DNA of 64,000 bases from Flavobacterium sp. SH_e (GCF_025717045.1 NZ_JAOVZN010000002.1:124001-188000); one strand, 5' to 3'. Positions 9,238-18,436 are shown, counted from the stretch's first letter. The notes: a model not told the origin generated them from the sequence alone. A program made the numbers and translations.

Positions 9238-10203
9238 ATGCAATACACAGTACTGTTGTTAATTTTGATGATTTTAATGTTGCTTTATTTCAAAGTAGCA
9301 GATCGTTTTAATATTATCGACAAACCAAATCAAAGAAGTTCACATACCGAAATAACACTTCGAGGAGGAGGAATTATTTTTTGGTTTTCTTCTTTGTTAT
9401 ATTTTGTACAAAATATAGAAACTAATTACTTTTTCTTTACAGGAATTACATTGGTTAGCTTGGTTAGCTTTTGGGATGATATTCAAAGTCTTTCCAATAA
9501 AATTAGAATTTCAATTCATTTTCTTGCTATCACATTGATCTTCTTAGATCTCAACTTGTTTACTCTTATGCCAGTTTGGGGAGTTGTTATATCTTATATA
9601 CTTGCCATTGGATTAATAAACGCATACAATTTCATGGACGGTATTAATGGTATAACAGGGCTTTACACTTTAGCCGTACTTGGATCTTTATTATATGTTA
9701 ATACCAGAATTCAACTGTTTACAGATGGCAGTTTCATAAAATATGGAATGATTGCAAGTCTTGTCTTTTTGTTTTTTAATTATAGAAAAAAGGCTAAATG
9801 TTTTGCAGGTGATGTTGGTAGTATTGCAATTGCATTTTGGATTATTTATTTAGTTTTAAAATTAATTTTAAGTACAAACTCAGTTATTTGGCTTTTGTTT
9901 TTAGCTGTTTACGGTGTTGATGCAGTTTGTACCATTTTACATAGGCTTTATTTAAAACAAAATATATTCGAAGCGCATCGTTTACATTTGTATCAAATTC
10001 TGAGCAATGAATATAAAATACAGCATAGATTAGTTTCGCTGTATTATGCATTGGCACAAATTGGGGTTTCTATTTTAGTAATATCACTTTATCAAAAAAT
10101 AAACGATTATATATTATTTCCGATTATAATTGTTCCATTGCTTTTAGTGTATTCATTAAAATTTTACTTAATGAATAAAAGCAACTTAAAATTACAAGTA
10201 TGA
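9238..10203 (+). CDS. Polyprenyl-phosphate N-acetylhexosamine-1-phosphate transferase, WecA/WbpL-like
   Basis: A 321-residue multi-pass membrane enzyme of the MraY/WecA family, which starts glycan assembly by moving a HexNAc-1-phosphate from a UDP-sugar to undecaprenyl phosphate. The family acidic motifs are present: FWDDIQSLSNKIRI near residue 80, NAYNFMDGINGITG near 129-142, and CFAGDVGSIAI near 188-198, plus the basic AHRLHLYQIL loop near 246. The N-terminal RSSHTEITLRGGG is typical of the WbpL-like Bacteroidota members. The stop overlaps the next start by 4 bases. The donor may be UDP-QuiNAc/FucNAc if the gene at 6215 is the reductase. Confidence 0.87.
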   Translation: MQYTVLLLILMILMLLYFKVADRFNIIDKPNQRSSHTEITLRGGGIIFWFSSLLYFVQNIETNYFFFTGITLVSLVSFWDDIQSLSNKIRISIHFLAITLIFLDLNLFTLMPVWGVVISYILAIGLINAYNFMDGINGITGLYTLAVLGSLLYVNTRIQLFTDGSFIKYGMIASLVFLFFNYRKKAKCFAGDVGSIAIAFWIIYLVLKLILSTNSVIWLLFLAVYGVDAVCTILHRLYLKQNIFEAHRLHLYQILSNEYKIQHRLVSLYYALAQIGVSILVISLYQKINDYILFPIIIVPLLLVYSLKFYLMNKSNLKLQV

Positions 10204-10625
10204 GTCCAGAAGTAATTCAGGGAGGAAATTTTTCAGATCACCGAGGAACTATTTCATATGTTAATGATTTTAGTTTTAGTGGTATTGAAAGATTTTATAT
10301 CATTACAAATTCAGAAGAAAACCCTATACGTGCTTGGCAGGGGCATAAATTAGATTCAAAGAATTTTTACTGTGTAAGCGGATCTTTTAAAATTCATTTT
10401 GTCAAAATTGATAATTGGGAAAATCCTTCTAAAGATTTAACTATTGAAACAGTAGAAGTATCTGAATTCGATAGTAAAATTGTCCATATTCCTGCAGGTT
10501 ATGCAAATGCAGTAGAATCATTAGAAAAAGACTCAAAATTAATATCATTTTCTACTTTGCCATTATCAAATGTAAAAGAAGATGATGCCCGATATCCTTC
10601 TGATTATTGGAATCTAAATGGGTAG
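10200..10625 (+). CDS. RmlC-like cupin sugar isomerase/epimerase (FdtA/WxcM-like)
   Basis: 141 residues, a single cupin. GNFSDHRGTISYVNDF opens the fold, and RAWQGHKLDSKNFYCVSG carries the metal/active-site strand, followed by HIPAGYANAVESLE. FdtA/QdtA-type 3,4-ketoisomerases have RGxHAHK at this site, so the first of the two active-site histidines appears replaced by Gln. The gene overlaps the upstream transferase by 4 bases and the downstream aminotransferase by 8, the gene order of FdtA-FdtB modules for 3-amino-3,6-dideoxy sugars. A C3/C5 epimerase is the other possibility. Confidence 0.7.
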   Translation: MSPEVIQGGNFSDHRGTISYVNDFSFSGIERFYIITNSEENPIRAWQGHKLDSKNFYCVSGSFKIHFVKIDNWENPSKDLTIETVEVSEFDSKIVHIPAGYANAVESLEKDSKLISFSTLPLSNVKEDDARYPSDYWNLNG

Positions 10626-11739
10626 AATTTATTTATCCTTATCGCAGCAAAGTGGTTTCGAAATAGAATATATTGAGAAAGCATTACAATCTAATTGGAT
10701 TACTTCTGGTGGGCCAAATGTAAATGATTTTGAAGTTGAACTTCAGAATTATTTCGGAGAAGATTCATTCGTTGCAGCGTTAAATTCTGGAACATCAGCT
10801 ATTCATTTATCATTAATTTTATTAGGAGTAAAACCAGGAGATGAGGTTATTTGTCAAAGTTTAACATTTTCAGCATCTGCAAATCCAATTTTATATCAAG
10901 GCGCAACTCCTATTTTTGTTGATAGTGAACCTGAAACCTGGAATATATGCCCTGAAAATCTTGAAATAGCGATAAAAGACCGGATTAAAAAAGGCAATAA
11001 ACCAAAGGCGATAATTGCAGTTCATTTGTATGGTACGCCATATAAAGTAGATGAAATTCATGCCATCGCTGATCGTTATGGAATTCCAATTATTGAAGAT
11101 AGTGCCGAAGCACTAGGAAGTTGTTATAAAGGGAAACATTGTGGTACTTTTGGCGAATTTGGAATATTGTCTTTTAACGGAAATAAAATAATTACGACCT
11201 CAAGTGGCGGTGCATTAATATCTAATTCAAAAGAAGTAAAGGAAAGAGCCATTTTTTATGCTACTCAGTCAAAAGATGATGCTATTCATTATCAGCATAG
11301 TGAAATTGGGTATAATTACAGAATGAGTAATATTTGCGCTGGTATTGGATTGGGGCAAATGAAAACGCTTAAAGAAAAAATAGATTCGAGAAGAAATAAT
11401 CATTTGTTTTATCGAGAACTTTTTTCAACTATTGAAGAAGTCGAACTTTTTGAGACAAAAAATGAAGATTATTTTTCAAATTATTGGTTGAATACAATCT
11501 TGCTAAAATCAAGCAAAGTTAAGAATGATTTGTTGCAGGCTTTTGAAAAAGCAGACATTGAGACACGTCCTATTTGGAAACCAATGCATAGGCAGCCAAT
11601 TTTTGAAAGCTATCCTTATTATGGTAATAAAATGTCAGAAAAGCTATTTGAAAATGGATTATGTCTGCCTTCTGGAACAAATCTTACAAATGAAGATAAA
11701 AAAAGAATAGAAAAAGTAATTAACACTTTTTTTAATTAA
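10618..11739 (+). CDS. DegT/DnrJ/EryC1/StrS-family PLP sugar aminotransferase
   Basis: 373 residues, the normal length of sugar aminotransferases. It would transaminate a 4- or 3-keto-6-deoxy nucleotide sugar using glutamate. WITSGGPNVNDFE near residues 29-41, AALNSGTSAIHLSL for phosphate binding, IPIIEDSAEALGSCYKG, and the PLP-lysine segment SFNGNKIITTSSGG are all intact. It resembles PglE/WcfR-type 4-aminotransferases as well as FdtB-type 3-aminotransferases. The neighbouring cupin argues for a 3-amino sugar; the PglF-like dehydratase at 14192 argues for a UDP-4-amino sugar (bacillosamine or AADGal). Confidence 0.88.
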   Translation: MGRIYLSLSQQSGFEIEYIEKALQSNWITSGGPNVNDFEVELQNYFGEDSFVAALNSGTSAIHLSLILLGVKPGDEVICQSLTFSASANPILYQGATPIFVDSEPETWNICPENLEIAIKDRIKKGNKPKAIIAVHLYGTPYKVDEIHAIADRYGIPIIEDSAEALGSCYKGKHCGTFGEFGILSFNGNKIITTSSGGALISNSKEVKERAIFYATQSKDDAIHYQHSEIGYNYRMSNICAGIGLGQMKTLKEKIDSRRNNHLFYRELFSTIEEVELFETKNEDYFSNYWLNTILLKSSKVKNDLLQAFEKADIETRPIWKPMHRQPIFESYPYYGNKMSEKLFENGLCLPSGTNLTNEDKKRIEKVINTFFN

Positions 11740-11767
11740 TTAAAATAAAAACACTTACCTAATTTAT

Positions 11768-12316
11768 ATGAAAGTTGAAGAAACGTACATTAAAGATTTA
11801 GTTATTATTGAGCCAACAGTTTTTGGCGATGAAAGAGGTTATTTTTTTGAGTCTTATAGTAAAACCAAATTTGAAGATCTAGGAATTAATATTGATTTCG
11901 TTCAAGACAACCAATCATTTTCTAAATATGGAACTTTAAGAGGATTACATTATCAAAACCCTCCTTTTGCACAAACTAAATTAGTACGTGTTCTAGAAGG
12001 TGAAATTATTGATGTTGCTGTAGATTTAAGAAAAGATTCTCCTACTTATGGAAAATCATTTAGTATTTTACTTTCAGCAGAAAATAAAAAGCAATTGTTA
12101 GTTCCTCAAGGCTTTGCGCACGGATTTTCAGTGATCAGTGAAACAGCATCAGTAATGTATAAGTGTGATCAATTTTATAATAAAGCTTCAGAAGGAGGAA
12201 TCAAATATGATGATCCATCTTTAAATATTGATTGGGGAATGGATTTGAATGATGCAATTGTTTCTGATAAAGATCAGATTTTACCATTTATTGAAAACTG
12301 TAATAGCCTATTTTAA
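11768..12316 (+). CDS. rfbC: dTDP-4-dehydrorhamnose 3,5-epimerase
   Basis: 182 residues, full length. It epimerises dTDP-4-keto-6-deoxyglucose at C3 and C5, the third step of dTDP-L-rhamnose synthesis. RGYFFESYSKTKFEDLG opens the cupin, LRGLHYQNPPFAQTKLVRVL holds the catalytic His, and PQGFAHGFSVISETASVMYK the second His and Tyr region. Its stop overlaps the rfbD start by one base (TAATG), so the two are translationally coupled. Confidence 0.96.
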   Translation: MKVEETYIKDLVIIEPTVFGDERGYFFESYSKTKFEDLGINIDFVQDNQSFSKYGTLRGLHYQNPPFAQTKLVRVLEGEIIDVAVDLRKDSPTYGKSFSILLSAENKKQLLVPQGFAHGFSVISETASVMYKCDQFYNKASEGGIKYDDPSLNIDWGMDLNDAIVSDKDQILPFIENCNSLF

Positions 12317-13161
12317 TGAAAAAAATTCTTGTAACGGGTGCAAATGGGCAATTAGGATCAGAACTTTCAGTTCTATCATCAAAATACCTAGAATATGAAT
12401 GGATTTTTGCAGATAGAACAAAAATCACATTAGACAATTTAGATCTTTTGCATATTCAGTTAAATGAAATTAAGGCAGATGTGATTTTGAATTGTGGTGC
12501 TTATACTGCGGTTGATAAAGCTGAAACAGAAAAAGATTTGGCTTTTACAGTAAATTCTTCGGCGGTAGAAATAATTGCAAAATATGCTGCAGAAAATAAT
12601 ATTAAGTTAATCCATATTTCTACAGATTACGTTTTTGATGGTACTTCTTCTTCTGCATTAGATGAACAAGCATTAACAAATCCTATAAATGTGTATGGCG
12701 AAAGTAAATTGGCGGGAGAAATTGCATGCTTGAACCAAAATCCTAATTCGATTATTATAAGAACTTCTTGGGTTTATAGTAAATTTGGAAACAATTTTGT
12801 TAAAACGATGCAGCGATTAATGCAAGAGAGAGAGGAAATTAGCGTGGTTAATGATCAAGTTGGTTCGCCAACTTATGCAGCTGATTTAGCGCAGGCAATG
12901 ATCGATATAGTTAATTCAGCAAATTGGATTTCAGGAATATATAATTATTCTAATGAAGGAGAAATAAGCTGGTATGAATTTGCTTTGAGTATTAAAGAGT
13001 TAGGGGAGTATAATTGTAAGGTAAATGGTATCCCATCTTCTTCTTATCCAACTCCAGCAAAAAGACCAAATTTTTCATTGTTAGATAAAAAGAAAATTAA
13101 GTCAATTTATAATTTGCAAGTTCCACATTATAAAGAAAGTTTAAAAAAAATATTTGTATAA
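12316..13161 (+). CDS. rfbD: dTDP-4-dehydrorhamnose reductase
   Basis: 281 residues. It reduces the 4-keto intermediate to dTDP-L-rhamnose with NAD(P)H. The Rossmann loop VTGANGQLGSEL is at residues 6-17, NCGAYTAVDKAE follows, then HISTDYVFDGT and the YGESKLAGE (Tyr-x3-Lys) catalytic site, and VYSKFGNNFVKTM. It overlaps rfbC by one base. A 61-base gap, with no strong promoter match, separates it from rfbA. Confidence 0.96.
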   Translation: MKKILVTGANGQLGSELSVLSSKYLEYEWIFADRTKITLDNLDLLHIQLNEIKADVILNCGAYTAVDKAETEKDLAFTVNSSAVEIIAKYAAENNIKLIHISTDYVFDGTSSSALDEQALTNPINVYGESKLAGEIACLNQNPNSIIIRTSWVYSKFGNNFVKTMQRLMQEREEISVVNDQVGSPTYAADLAQAMIDIVNSANWISGIYNYSNEGEISWYEFALSIKELGEYNCKVNGIPSSSYPTPAKRPNFSLLDKKKIKSIYNLQVPHYKESLKKIFV

Positions 13162-13222
13162 TAGAATTTGAGTTTTATCTTCTTGTTAAAATTCTGATTT
13201 TTAGAAACTAAAATTAAAATTT

Positions 13223-14107
13223 ATGAAAGGTATTATATTAGCTGGAGGTTCTGGCACAAGATTACACCCATTAACTTTAGCGGTAAGCAAGCAGTTAATG
13301 CCAGTATATGATAAACCTATGATATACTATCCATTGTCAACACTTATGATGGCTGGTATTAATGAAATTTTGATTATTTCAACACCTCATGACTTACCTC
13401 ATTTCAAGAAGCTTTTAGGAGATGGAAGTACAATAGGATGTAAATTTAGTTATGCAGAACAACCAGATCCAAATGGTTTGGCTCAGGCTTTTGTAATTGG
13501 AGAAGATTTTATCGGAAAAGATAAAGTGGCATTGGTGTTAGGAGACAATATCTTTTTTGGAACAAATATGCAGCAACTTTTAAAAGATAATGCTAATCCA
13601 GATGGGGGCGTTGTTTTTGCCTATCACGTTGCAGATCCTGAAAGATATGGAGTAGTAGAATTTGACGAAAACAAAAATGCAATTTCAATAGAAGAAAAAC
13701 CTTTGGAGCCAAAATCTAATTATGCTGTTCCTGGACTTTATTTCTATGATAATTCTGTAGTAGAAATAGCTAAAAATATTAAGCCAAGTGCTCGTGGCGA
13801 ATATGAGATAACAGATGTTAATAAAGTTTATCTAGAAAAAGGACAGTTAAAAGTTGGGATATTAAGTAGAGGAACCGCTTGGCTAGACACAGGAACGTTT
13901 AATAGCTTAATGCAGGCGGGGCAATTTGTGCAAGTTATTGAAGAAAGACAAGGACTAAAGGTGGGCTGTATCGAAGAAATTGCTTGGAGACAAGGCTTTA
14001 TTAATGATGAACAACTTGAGACATTAGCGCAACCACTATTGAAATCTGGATATGGAACGTATTTGATCGAGTTTCTAAAACAAAAGAAAAAAAGTGTTAA
14101 AATTTAA
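13223..14107 (+). CDS. rfbA: Glucose-1-phosphate thymidylyltransferase
   Basis: 294 residues. It makes dTDP-glucose from glucose-1-phosphate and dTTP, the first step to dTDP-rhamnose. [20 protein letters not shown] at residues 5-24 is the nucleotidyltransferase signature; [20 protein letters not shown] and [20 protein letters not shown] complete the family pattern. The order C-D-A without rfbB between or beside them is notable: no dTDP-glucose 4,6-dehydratase of the RfbB type is visible in the window. Confidence 0.97.
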   Translation: MKGIILAGGSGTRLHPLTLAVSKQLMPVYDKPMIYYPLSTLMMAGINEILIISTPHDLPHFKKLLGDGSTIGCKFSYAEQPDPNGLAQAFVIGEDFIGKDKVALVLGDNIFFGTNMQQLLKDNANPDGGVVFAYHVADPERYGVVEFDENKNAISIEEKPLEPKSNYAVPGLYFYDNSVVEIAKNIKPSARGEYEITDVNKVYLEKGQLKVGILSRGTAWLDTGTFNSLMQAGQFVQVIEERQGLKVGCIEEIAWRQGFINDEQLETLAQPLLKSGYGTYLIEFLKQKKKSVKI

Positions 14108-14145
14108 TTTGTATCTTTAACTAATTATTTAAAACCTTTAATTTG

Positions 14146-14153
14146 TATTTTTG
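14146..14153 (+). promoter_or_regulatory. Bacteroidota -7-like element upstream of the PglF/WbpM-like gene
   Basis: TATTTTTG matches the TAnnTTTG -7 consensus of Bacteroidota sigma-A promoters, 38 bases before the TTG start at 14192. No good -33 TTTG lies at the expected distance, so this is a candidate internal promoter only. Confidence 0.35.
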
Positions 14154-14191
14154 TACAAAGTTCTAATTACAGGTACTTAAAAAAAGCTCAA

Positions 14192-16159
14192 TTGAATACA
14201 GACAAACCAAATAATATAAACTCTTTGTTATATAACACTTTCTCACCAAGAAATCTTCGGGCAAATATTAATAATCTAAGTTATTTGCCAAGATGGATTA
14301 TTGTTGCGATAGATGTAATGGTTTTGGTTTTTTCTTTTTCTCTTACTTATTTGCTTTTTGAAGGTACTGCTATAGGTTATATTATTACTTCTCATGACTT
14401 TTATTTCGTTGGAAGTTTAATTATTGTTAATGTATTTTTTTTCTGGCTTTTCAGAACCTATTCAGGAATTATTAGACACTCTTCTTATATAGATGCAATA
14501 AAATTATTGTTTTCTCAAATGTCTGTTCTTGTATTTTTCTTATTCATAAATTTAGTATTTGAATTATACTCTGGACATAAAGCTTTTTTGAATACAGCAC
14601 TTTTTATCAATTTAGTTTTGTCTTTTTGTGGACTATTTTTATACCGTGTTGTAGTAAAGCAAACATTTGAAATGTATTTTTCGGAAAAGTCTACAAGTAA
14701 GTTAATCCGAACTGTAATTTATGGAACAGATGCTAATGCAATTTCCGTAGCTAATGCGTTAAAATTCGAAAGTCCTTCTCGTTTTAAAATAGTTGGTTTT
14801 GTAGATAAGAATAATCAGAATGCTTCTAAGCGTATGCTAGATCTTCCGATTCTTATTTTAAGAAAAAAACTTCCTGCTTTAATGCGTTCTGTAGCGGCAG
14901 AAGGTGTAATTATTGCTGATAAGAGCTTAAGTAAGGACGAACAGCTTATTATAGTTGATCAATGTTTGGAGTTTAACTACAGAGTATATACAGTTCCACT
15001 TATTTCGGATTGGGAGAATCAAAAGGAAATTTCTCAAAAAGTAAAGAACATTCAAATTGAGGATTTATTAGAAAGAAAACCTATCGTTCTTGATAGTAGA
15101 TCTATTTCAAAACAATTAAAAGATAAAACAATTCTAATTACAGGAGCCGCTGGTTCAATTGGTAGTGAAATCGTGAGACAGGTTTTAAACTTTAATCCGA
15201 AAAATGTAATTGTTTTGGATCATGCCGAAACACCGTTACACAATTTGTGCTTAGAGACTCAGGCTATGGATTTTAGTACTAAAATCGTAGCCGTAATTGC
15301 AGATGTTAGAAGTAAAAAGGCGCTAGAAAAGGTTTTTAAAAATTACAATCCGCATGTCGTTTTTCACGCCGCGGCATATAAGCACGTACCTCTAATGGAA
15401 GAAAACCCTTCACAGGCTATTCAAACTAATATTAAGGGGACAAAAAACCTAGCAGATTTAGCGTGTAAATATCATGTAAAGAAATTTGTAATGGTTTCTA
15501 CAGATAAGGCTGTTAATCCTAGTAATGTAATGGGGGCTAGTAAACGTATTGCCGAAAAATACGTACAATCTCTTTTCTTAAAAAATCAAAGAGAAAAAGT
15601 AGAAGGCGGGACAAAATTCATTACGACTCGTTTTGGAAATGTTTTAGGCTCAAACGGTTCAGTTGTTCCTTTGTTTACTAAGCAGATTGCAGAAGGAGGA
15701 CCAGTAACCATAACGCATCAGGATATTATTCGTTATTTTATGACGATTCCAGAAGCATGCCAGCTTGTATTAGAAGCAGGAGCAATGGGGAATGGAGGAG
15801 AAATATATATCTTTGATATGGGAAAACCAGTGAGAATTATTGACTTGGCAAAGAAAATGATTAAGTTAGCCGGTTTTATACCTGACAAAGAAATAAAAAT
15901 AAAAATTGTAGGTTTGAGACCAGGCGAGAAGCTTTACGAAGAATTATTAAATGATACGGCAAAGACATTACCAACATATCATAATAAAATTATGATTGCT
16001 CAGGAAATTCAAGATGAGTATGAGACTCTTCATAATGATGTTGATGAACTAATTGGAATTGCCGATTTCTATGAAAATGATGATATCGTTGCAAAGATGA
16101 AAAAAATTGTTCCAGAATTTAAGAGTATGAATTCTACTTTCGAAATTTTAGATAAATAA
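14192..16159 (+). CDS. Membrane-bound nucleotide-sugar 4,6-dehydratase (PglF/WbpM/CapD family)
   Basis: 655 residues. The N-terminal third contains four predicted membrane helices (about residues 30-155), followed by a CoA-binding-like Rossmann domain and then the catalytic SDR domain with ITGAAGSIGSEIVRQ near 317-331, HAAAYKHVPLMEENP, VSTDKAVNPSNVMGASKR with Met in place of the usual SDR Tyr (typical for these 4,6-dehydratases), and TTRFGNVLGSNGSVVP. It converts UDP-GlcNAc to a 4-keto-6-deoxy sugar at the inner membrane. The start is TTG at 14192, as no ATG precedes the first membrane helix. It would feed the reductase (6215) and/or the aminotransferase (10618). Confidence 0.93.
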   Translation: MNTDKPNNINSLLYNTFSPRNLRANINNLSYLPRWIIVAIDVMVLVFSFSLTYLLFEGTAIGYIITSHDFYFVGSLIIVNVFFFWLFRTYSGIIRHSSYIDAIKLLFSQMSVLVFFLFINLVFELYSGHKAFLNTALFINLVLSFCGLFLYRVVVKQTFEMYFSEKSTSKLIRTVIYGTDANAISVANALKFESPSRFKIVGFVDKNNQNASKRMLDLPILILRKKLPALMRSVAAEGVIIADKSLSKDEQLIIVDQCLEFNYRVYTVPLISDWENQKEISQKVKNIQIEDLLERKPIVLDSRSISKQLKDKTILITGAAGSIGSEIVRQVLNFNPKNVIVLDHAETPLHNLCLETQAMDFSTKIVAVIADVRSKKALEKVFKNYNPHVVFHAAAYKHVPLMEENPSQAIQTNIKGTKNLADLACKYHVKKFVMVSTDKAVNPSNVMGASKRIAEKYVQSLFLKNQREKVEGGTKFITTRFGNVLGSNGSVVPLFTKQIAEGGPVTITHQDIIRYFMTIPEACQLVLEAGAMGNGGEIYIFDMGKPVRIIDLAKKMIKLAGFIPDKEIKIKIVGLRPGEKLYEELLNDTAKTLPTYHNKIMIAQEIQDEYETLHNDVDELIGIADFYENDDIVAKMKKIVPEFKSMNSTFEILDK

Positions 16160-16189
16160 TTAGAGATAAAAATATAAATCAAATATAAT

Positions 16190-16225
16190 CAAAAGGTGTT
16201 TTTTTAAACGCCTTTTGGCATTTTT
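16190..16225 (+). terminator. Rho-independent terminator after the dehydratase gene
   Basis: CAAAAGGTGT (16190-16199) pairs with ACGCCTTTTG (16208-16217) through a stem with one G-T wobble and an 8-base T/A loop; T5 follows at 16221-16225. It separates the nucleotide-sugar block from the Wzm/Wzt block, so the exporter genes probably have their own promoter in 16226-16291, although no exact TAnnTTTG site is seen there. Confidence 0.8.
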
Positions 16226-16291
16226 AAACAAATTTTAAAATGTTAAAAATCTTGTTAAAATTACAAAGCCAAGGTTTTTAAGTTCTTTCCA

Positions 16292-17155
16292 ATGGATTCT
16301 AAAAATACAAACGATTGGTTGTTTGAAATAACACCAAAAAACAAATTCTTTACACTTAACCTAAAAGAAGTCTGGCAATATCGAGATTTATTATTTCTGT
16401 TTGTAAAAAGAGATATAATTACAGTTTATAAGCAAACTGTTTTGGGACCACTATGGTATTTAATTCAACCTTTATTTACATCGATCACTTTTACGATTAT
16501 CTTTAATAAGGTTGCAGGTATCGATACAGGAACTATTCCCCCATTCTTATTTAATTTAGCAGGAATCATGGTATGGAACTACTTCACATCTTGCCTGACT
16601 GGAACTTCGGATACTTTTAAATCTAATGCGGCAATATTTGGAAAAGTTTATTTTCCAAGAATCATAACTCCATTGTCAATCGTAATTTCCAATTTGATCA
16701 AATTTGGAATCCAGTTTTTCATATTTGTTATCTTTTACATTTTCTTTTATTGTCAAGGGGCAGATTTAAGCTTAAATAGCTCTTTACTATTTTTTCCTAT
16801 CTTAATTGCTTTTATGGGAATTTTGGGACTTGGTCTTGGAATGCTTATTTCATCCATGGTTACAAAGTATAGAGATTTGAATAATTTACTTGGTTTTGGA
16901 ATACAATTACTGATGTATATTTCTGCCGTAATGTATCCGATGGAGTTAATAAAAGACAAATTACCAAAATTCGGATGGATTGTAGAATACAATCCATTAG
17001 CATATGTTATAGAAACTTCTCGTTATATGCTTTTAAATATTGGAAGTATATCAATTTTAGGTTTAGTATATACAATGGCACTTACATTAGCCGTTTTTTT
17101 TGCAGGATTATTGGTTTTTAATAGAACAGAAAAAAGCTTTATAGATACCGTATAA
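16292..17155 (+). CDS. wzm: Polysaccharide ABC exporter, permease subunit
   Basis: 287 residues, six predicted membrane helices. The cytoplasmic N-terminal FVKRDIITVYKQTVLGPLWY leads into the first helix, as in ABC-2 O-antigen exporters (Wzm, KpsM, TagG), and PLAYVIETSRYMLLN lies near the C-terminus. With Wzt it moves undecaprenyl-linked polysaccharide across the inner membrane. The next gene starts at the base directly after its stop, which indicates tight coupling with the ATPase. Confidence 0.93.
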   Translation: MDSKNTNDWLFEITPKNKFFTLNLKEVWQYRDLLFLFVKRDIITVYKQTVLGPLWYLIQPLFTSITFTIIFNKVAGIDTGTIPPFLFNLAGIMVWNYFTSCLTGTSDTFKSNAAIFGKVYFPRIITPLSIVISNLIKFGIQFFIFVIFYIFFYCQGADLSLNSSLLFFPILIAFMGILGLGLGMLISSMVTKYRDLNNLLGFGIQLLMYISAVMYPMELIKDKLPKFGWIVEYNPLAYVIETSRYMLLNIGSISILGLVYTMALTLAVFFAGLLVFNRTEKSFIDTV

Positions 17156-18436
17156 ATGAAAGATATAATATTAAAAGCCGAAAATATTTCAAAACAATAT
17201 CGTTTAGGTGAAGTCGGAACAGGAACAATAAAACACGATTTAAATCGCTGGTGGTATAAGATTCGTGGAAAAGAAAATCCATATTTAAAAATAGGAGATG
17301 TAAATGATCGCTCAACTAAAGGAACTTCAGAGTATGTGTGGGCTTTACAGGATATTAATTTTGAAGTTGAACGTGGAGAAGTTTTAGGGATTATAGGAAA
17401 AAATGGTGCAGGTAAGTCTACACTTTTAAAAATATTATCTAAGGTTACTGCACCAACTACAGGAAGTATTAAATCTCGTGGGCGAATTGCATCGCTTCTT
17501 GAAGTTGGAACTGGTTTTCATGGTGAGATGACAGGACGTGAAAATATCTATTTAAATGGCGCTATTTTAGGAATGACTAAAAAGGAAATCGCTTCAAAAA
17601 TAGATGAAATTATTGAGTTCTCTGGTTGCGAACGTTATATTGACACGCCAGTAAAACGATATAGCTCTGGAATGACAGTTCGCTTAGCGTTTGCTGTGGC
17701 TGCTTTTTTAGAACCTGAAATTTTAGTAATTGATGAGGTTTTGGCAGTTGGAGATGCTGAATTTCAGAAAAAGGCAATTGGGAAAATGCAGGATATATCT
17801 AAAGGAGAAGGTAGGACGGTATTATTTGTTAGTCATAATATGGCCGCTGTAAAAAGTTTATGTACTAAGGGTATTGTCTTGGAACATGGAAAGGTAATTT
17901 TTAAAGGAGGAATTGATGAAAGTTTAAAAAAGTACCAAACTTTAACGCAAAAAATAACCACTAAACTTTTAGATTTTAATAGAAAAGGAACAGGAGAATA
18001 TCGAGTTTCAGGTATAAATCTGATTTCAAGTGGTGAAAAGAAGAACACCTTTTTTCTTGGAGAAAAGATTACAATTAATTTATTGTTAAAACAGCTTAAA
18101 CAAGACAGCTTAAAAAATGTGAGAATTGTTATTGGAATATATAATTTCATGGATGAAGGATATTTAAGATTTGATACCAATTTATTAAATTTCGCTATTT
18201 GCCTTGATAAAAGTGAATCAGAAATCTCTTGTGAATTGGAGGAATCTTTAAATATTAAACCTGATAATTATTATTTGAATATAGCAGTTTTCAGCGAGAA
18301 TGTTTTAATCGATTATTTAACGAACGCTTTTGAGTTTACTATAGAAAACGCAGATTATTTTAATACTGGTAAAAATTTACAAGATTCAGAATTATCAAGA
18401 GTATATTATAAACATAAGTGGTCACAGTTAAAATAA
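17156..18436 (+). CDS. wzt: Polysaccharide ABC exporter, ATPase with C-terminal carbohydrate-binding domain
   Basis: 426 residues. Walker A GKNGAGKS is at residues 81-88, the signature YSSGMTVRLAFA at 169-180, and Walker B EILVIDEVLAVGD at 188-200. Residues from about 265 to 426 form the extra beta-rich Wzt-C domain, which in E. coli O8/O9a Wzt recognises the capped non-reducing end of the finished chain. A plain exporter ATPase lacks it, so this system probably uses a terminal modification as an export signal. The putative kinase-methyltransferase starts 5 bases downstream, which fits. Confidence 0.94.
   Translation: MKDIILKAENISKQYRLGEVGTGTIKHDLNRWWYKIRGKENPYLKIGDVNDRSTKGTSEYVWALQDINFEVERGEVLGIIGKNGAGKSTLLKILSKVTAPTTGSIKSRGRIASLLEVGTGFHGEMTGRENIYLNGAILGMTKKEIASKIDEIIEFSGCERYIDTPVKRYSSGMTVRLAFAVAAFLEPEILVIDEVLAVGDAEFQKKAIGKMQDISKGEGRTVLFVSHNMAAVKSLCTKGIVLEHGKVIFKGGIDESLKKYQTLTQKITTKLLDFNRKGTGEYRVSGINLISSGEKKNTFFLGEKITINLLLKQLKQDSLKNVRIVIGIYNFMDEGYLRFDTNLLNFAICLDKSESEISCELEESLNIKPDNYYLNIAVFSENVLIDYLTNAFEFTIENADYFNTGKNLQDSELSRVYYKHKWSQLK

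Noticed and set aside
17833..18180. 115-codon open frame on the minus strand inside wzt
   Set aside because: Shadow of the Wzt C-terminal domain, with no family resemblance.
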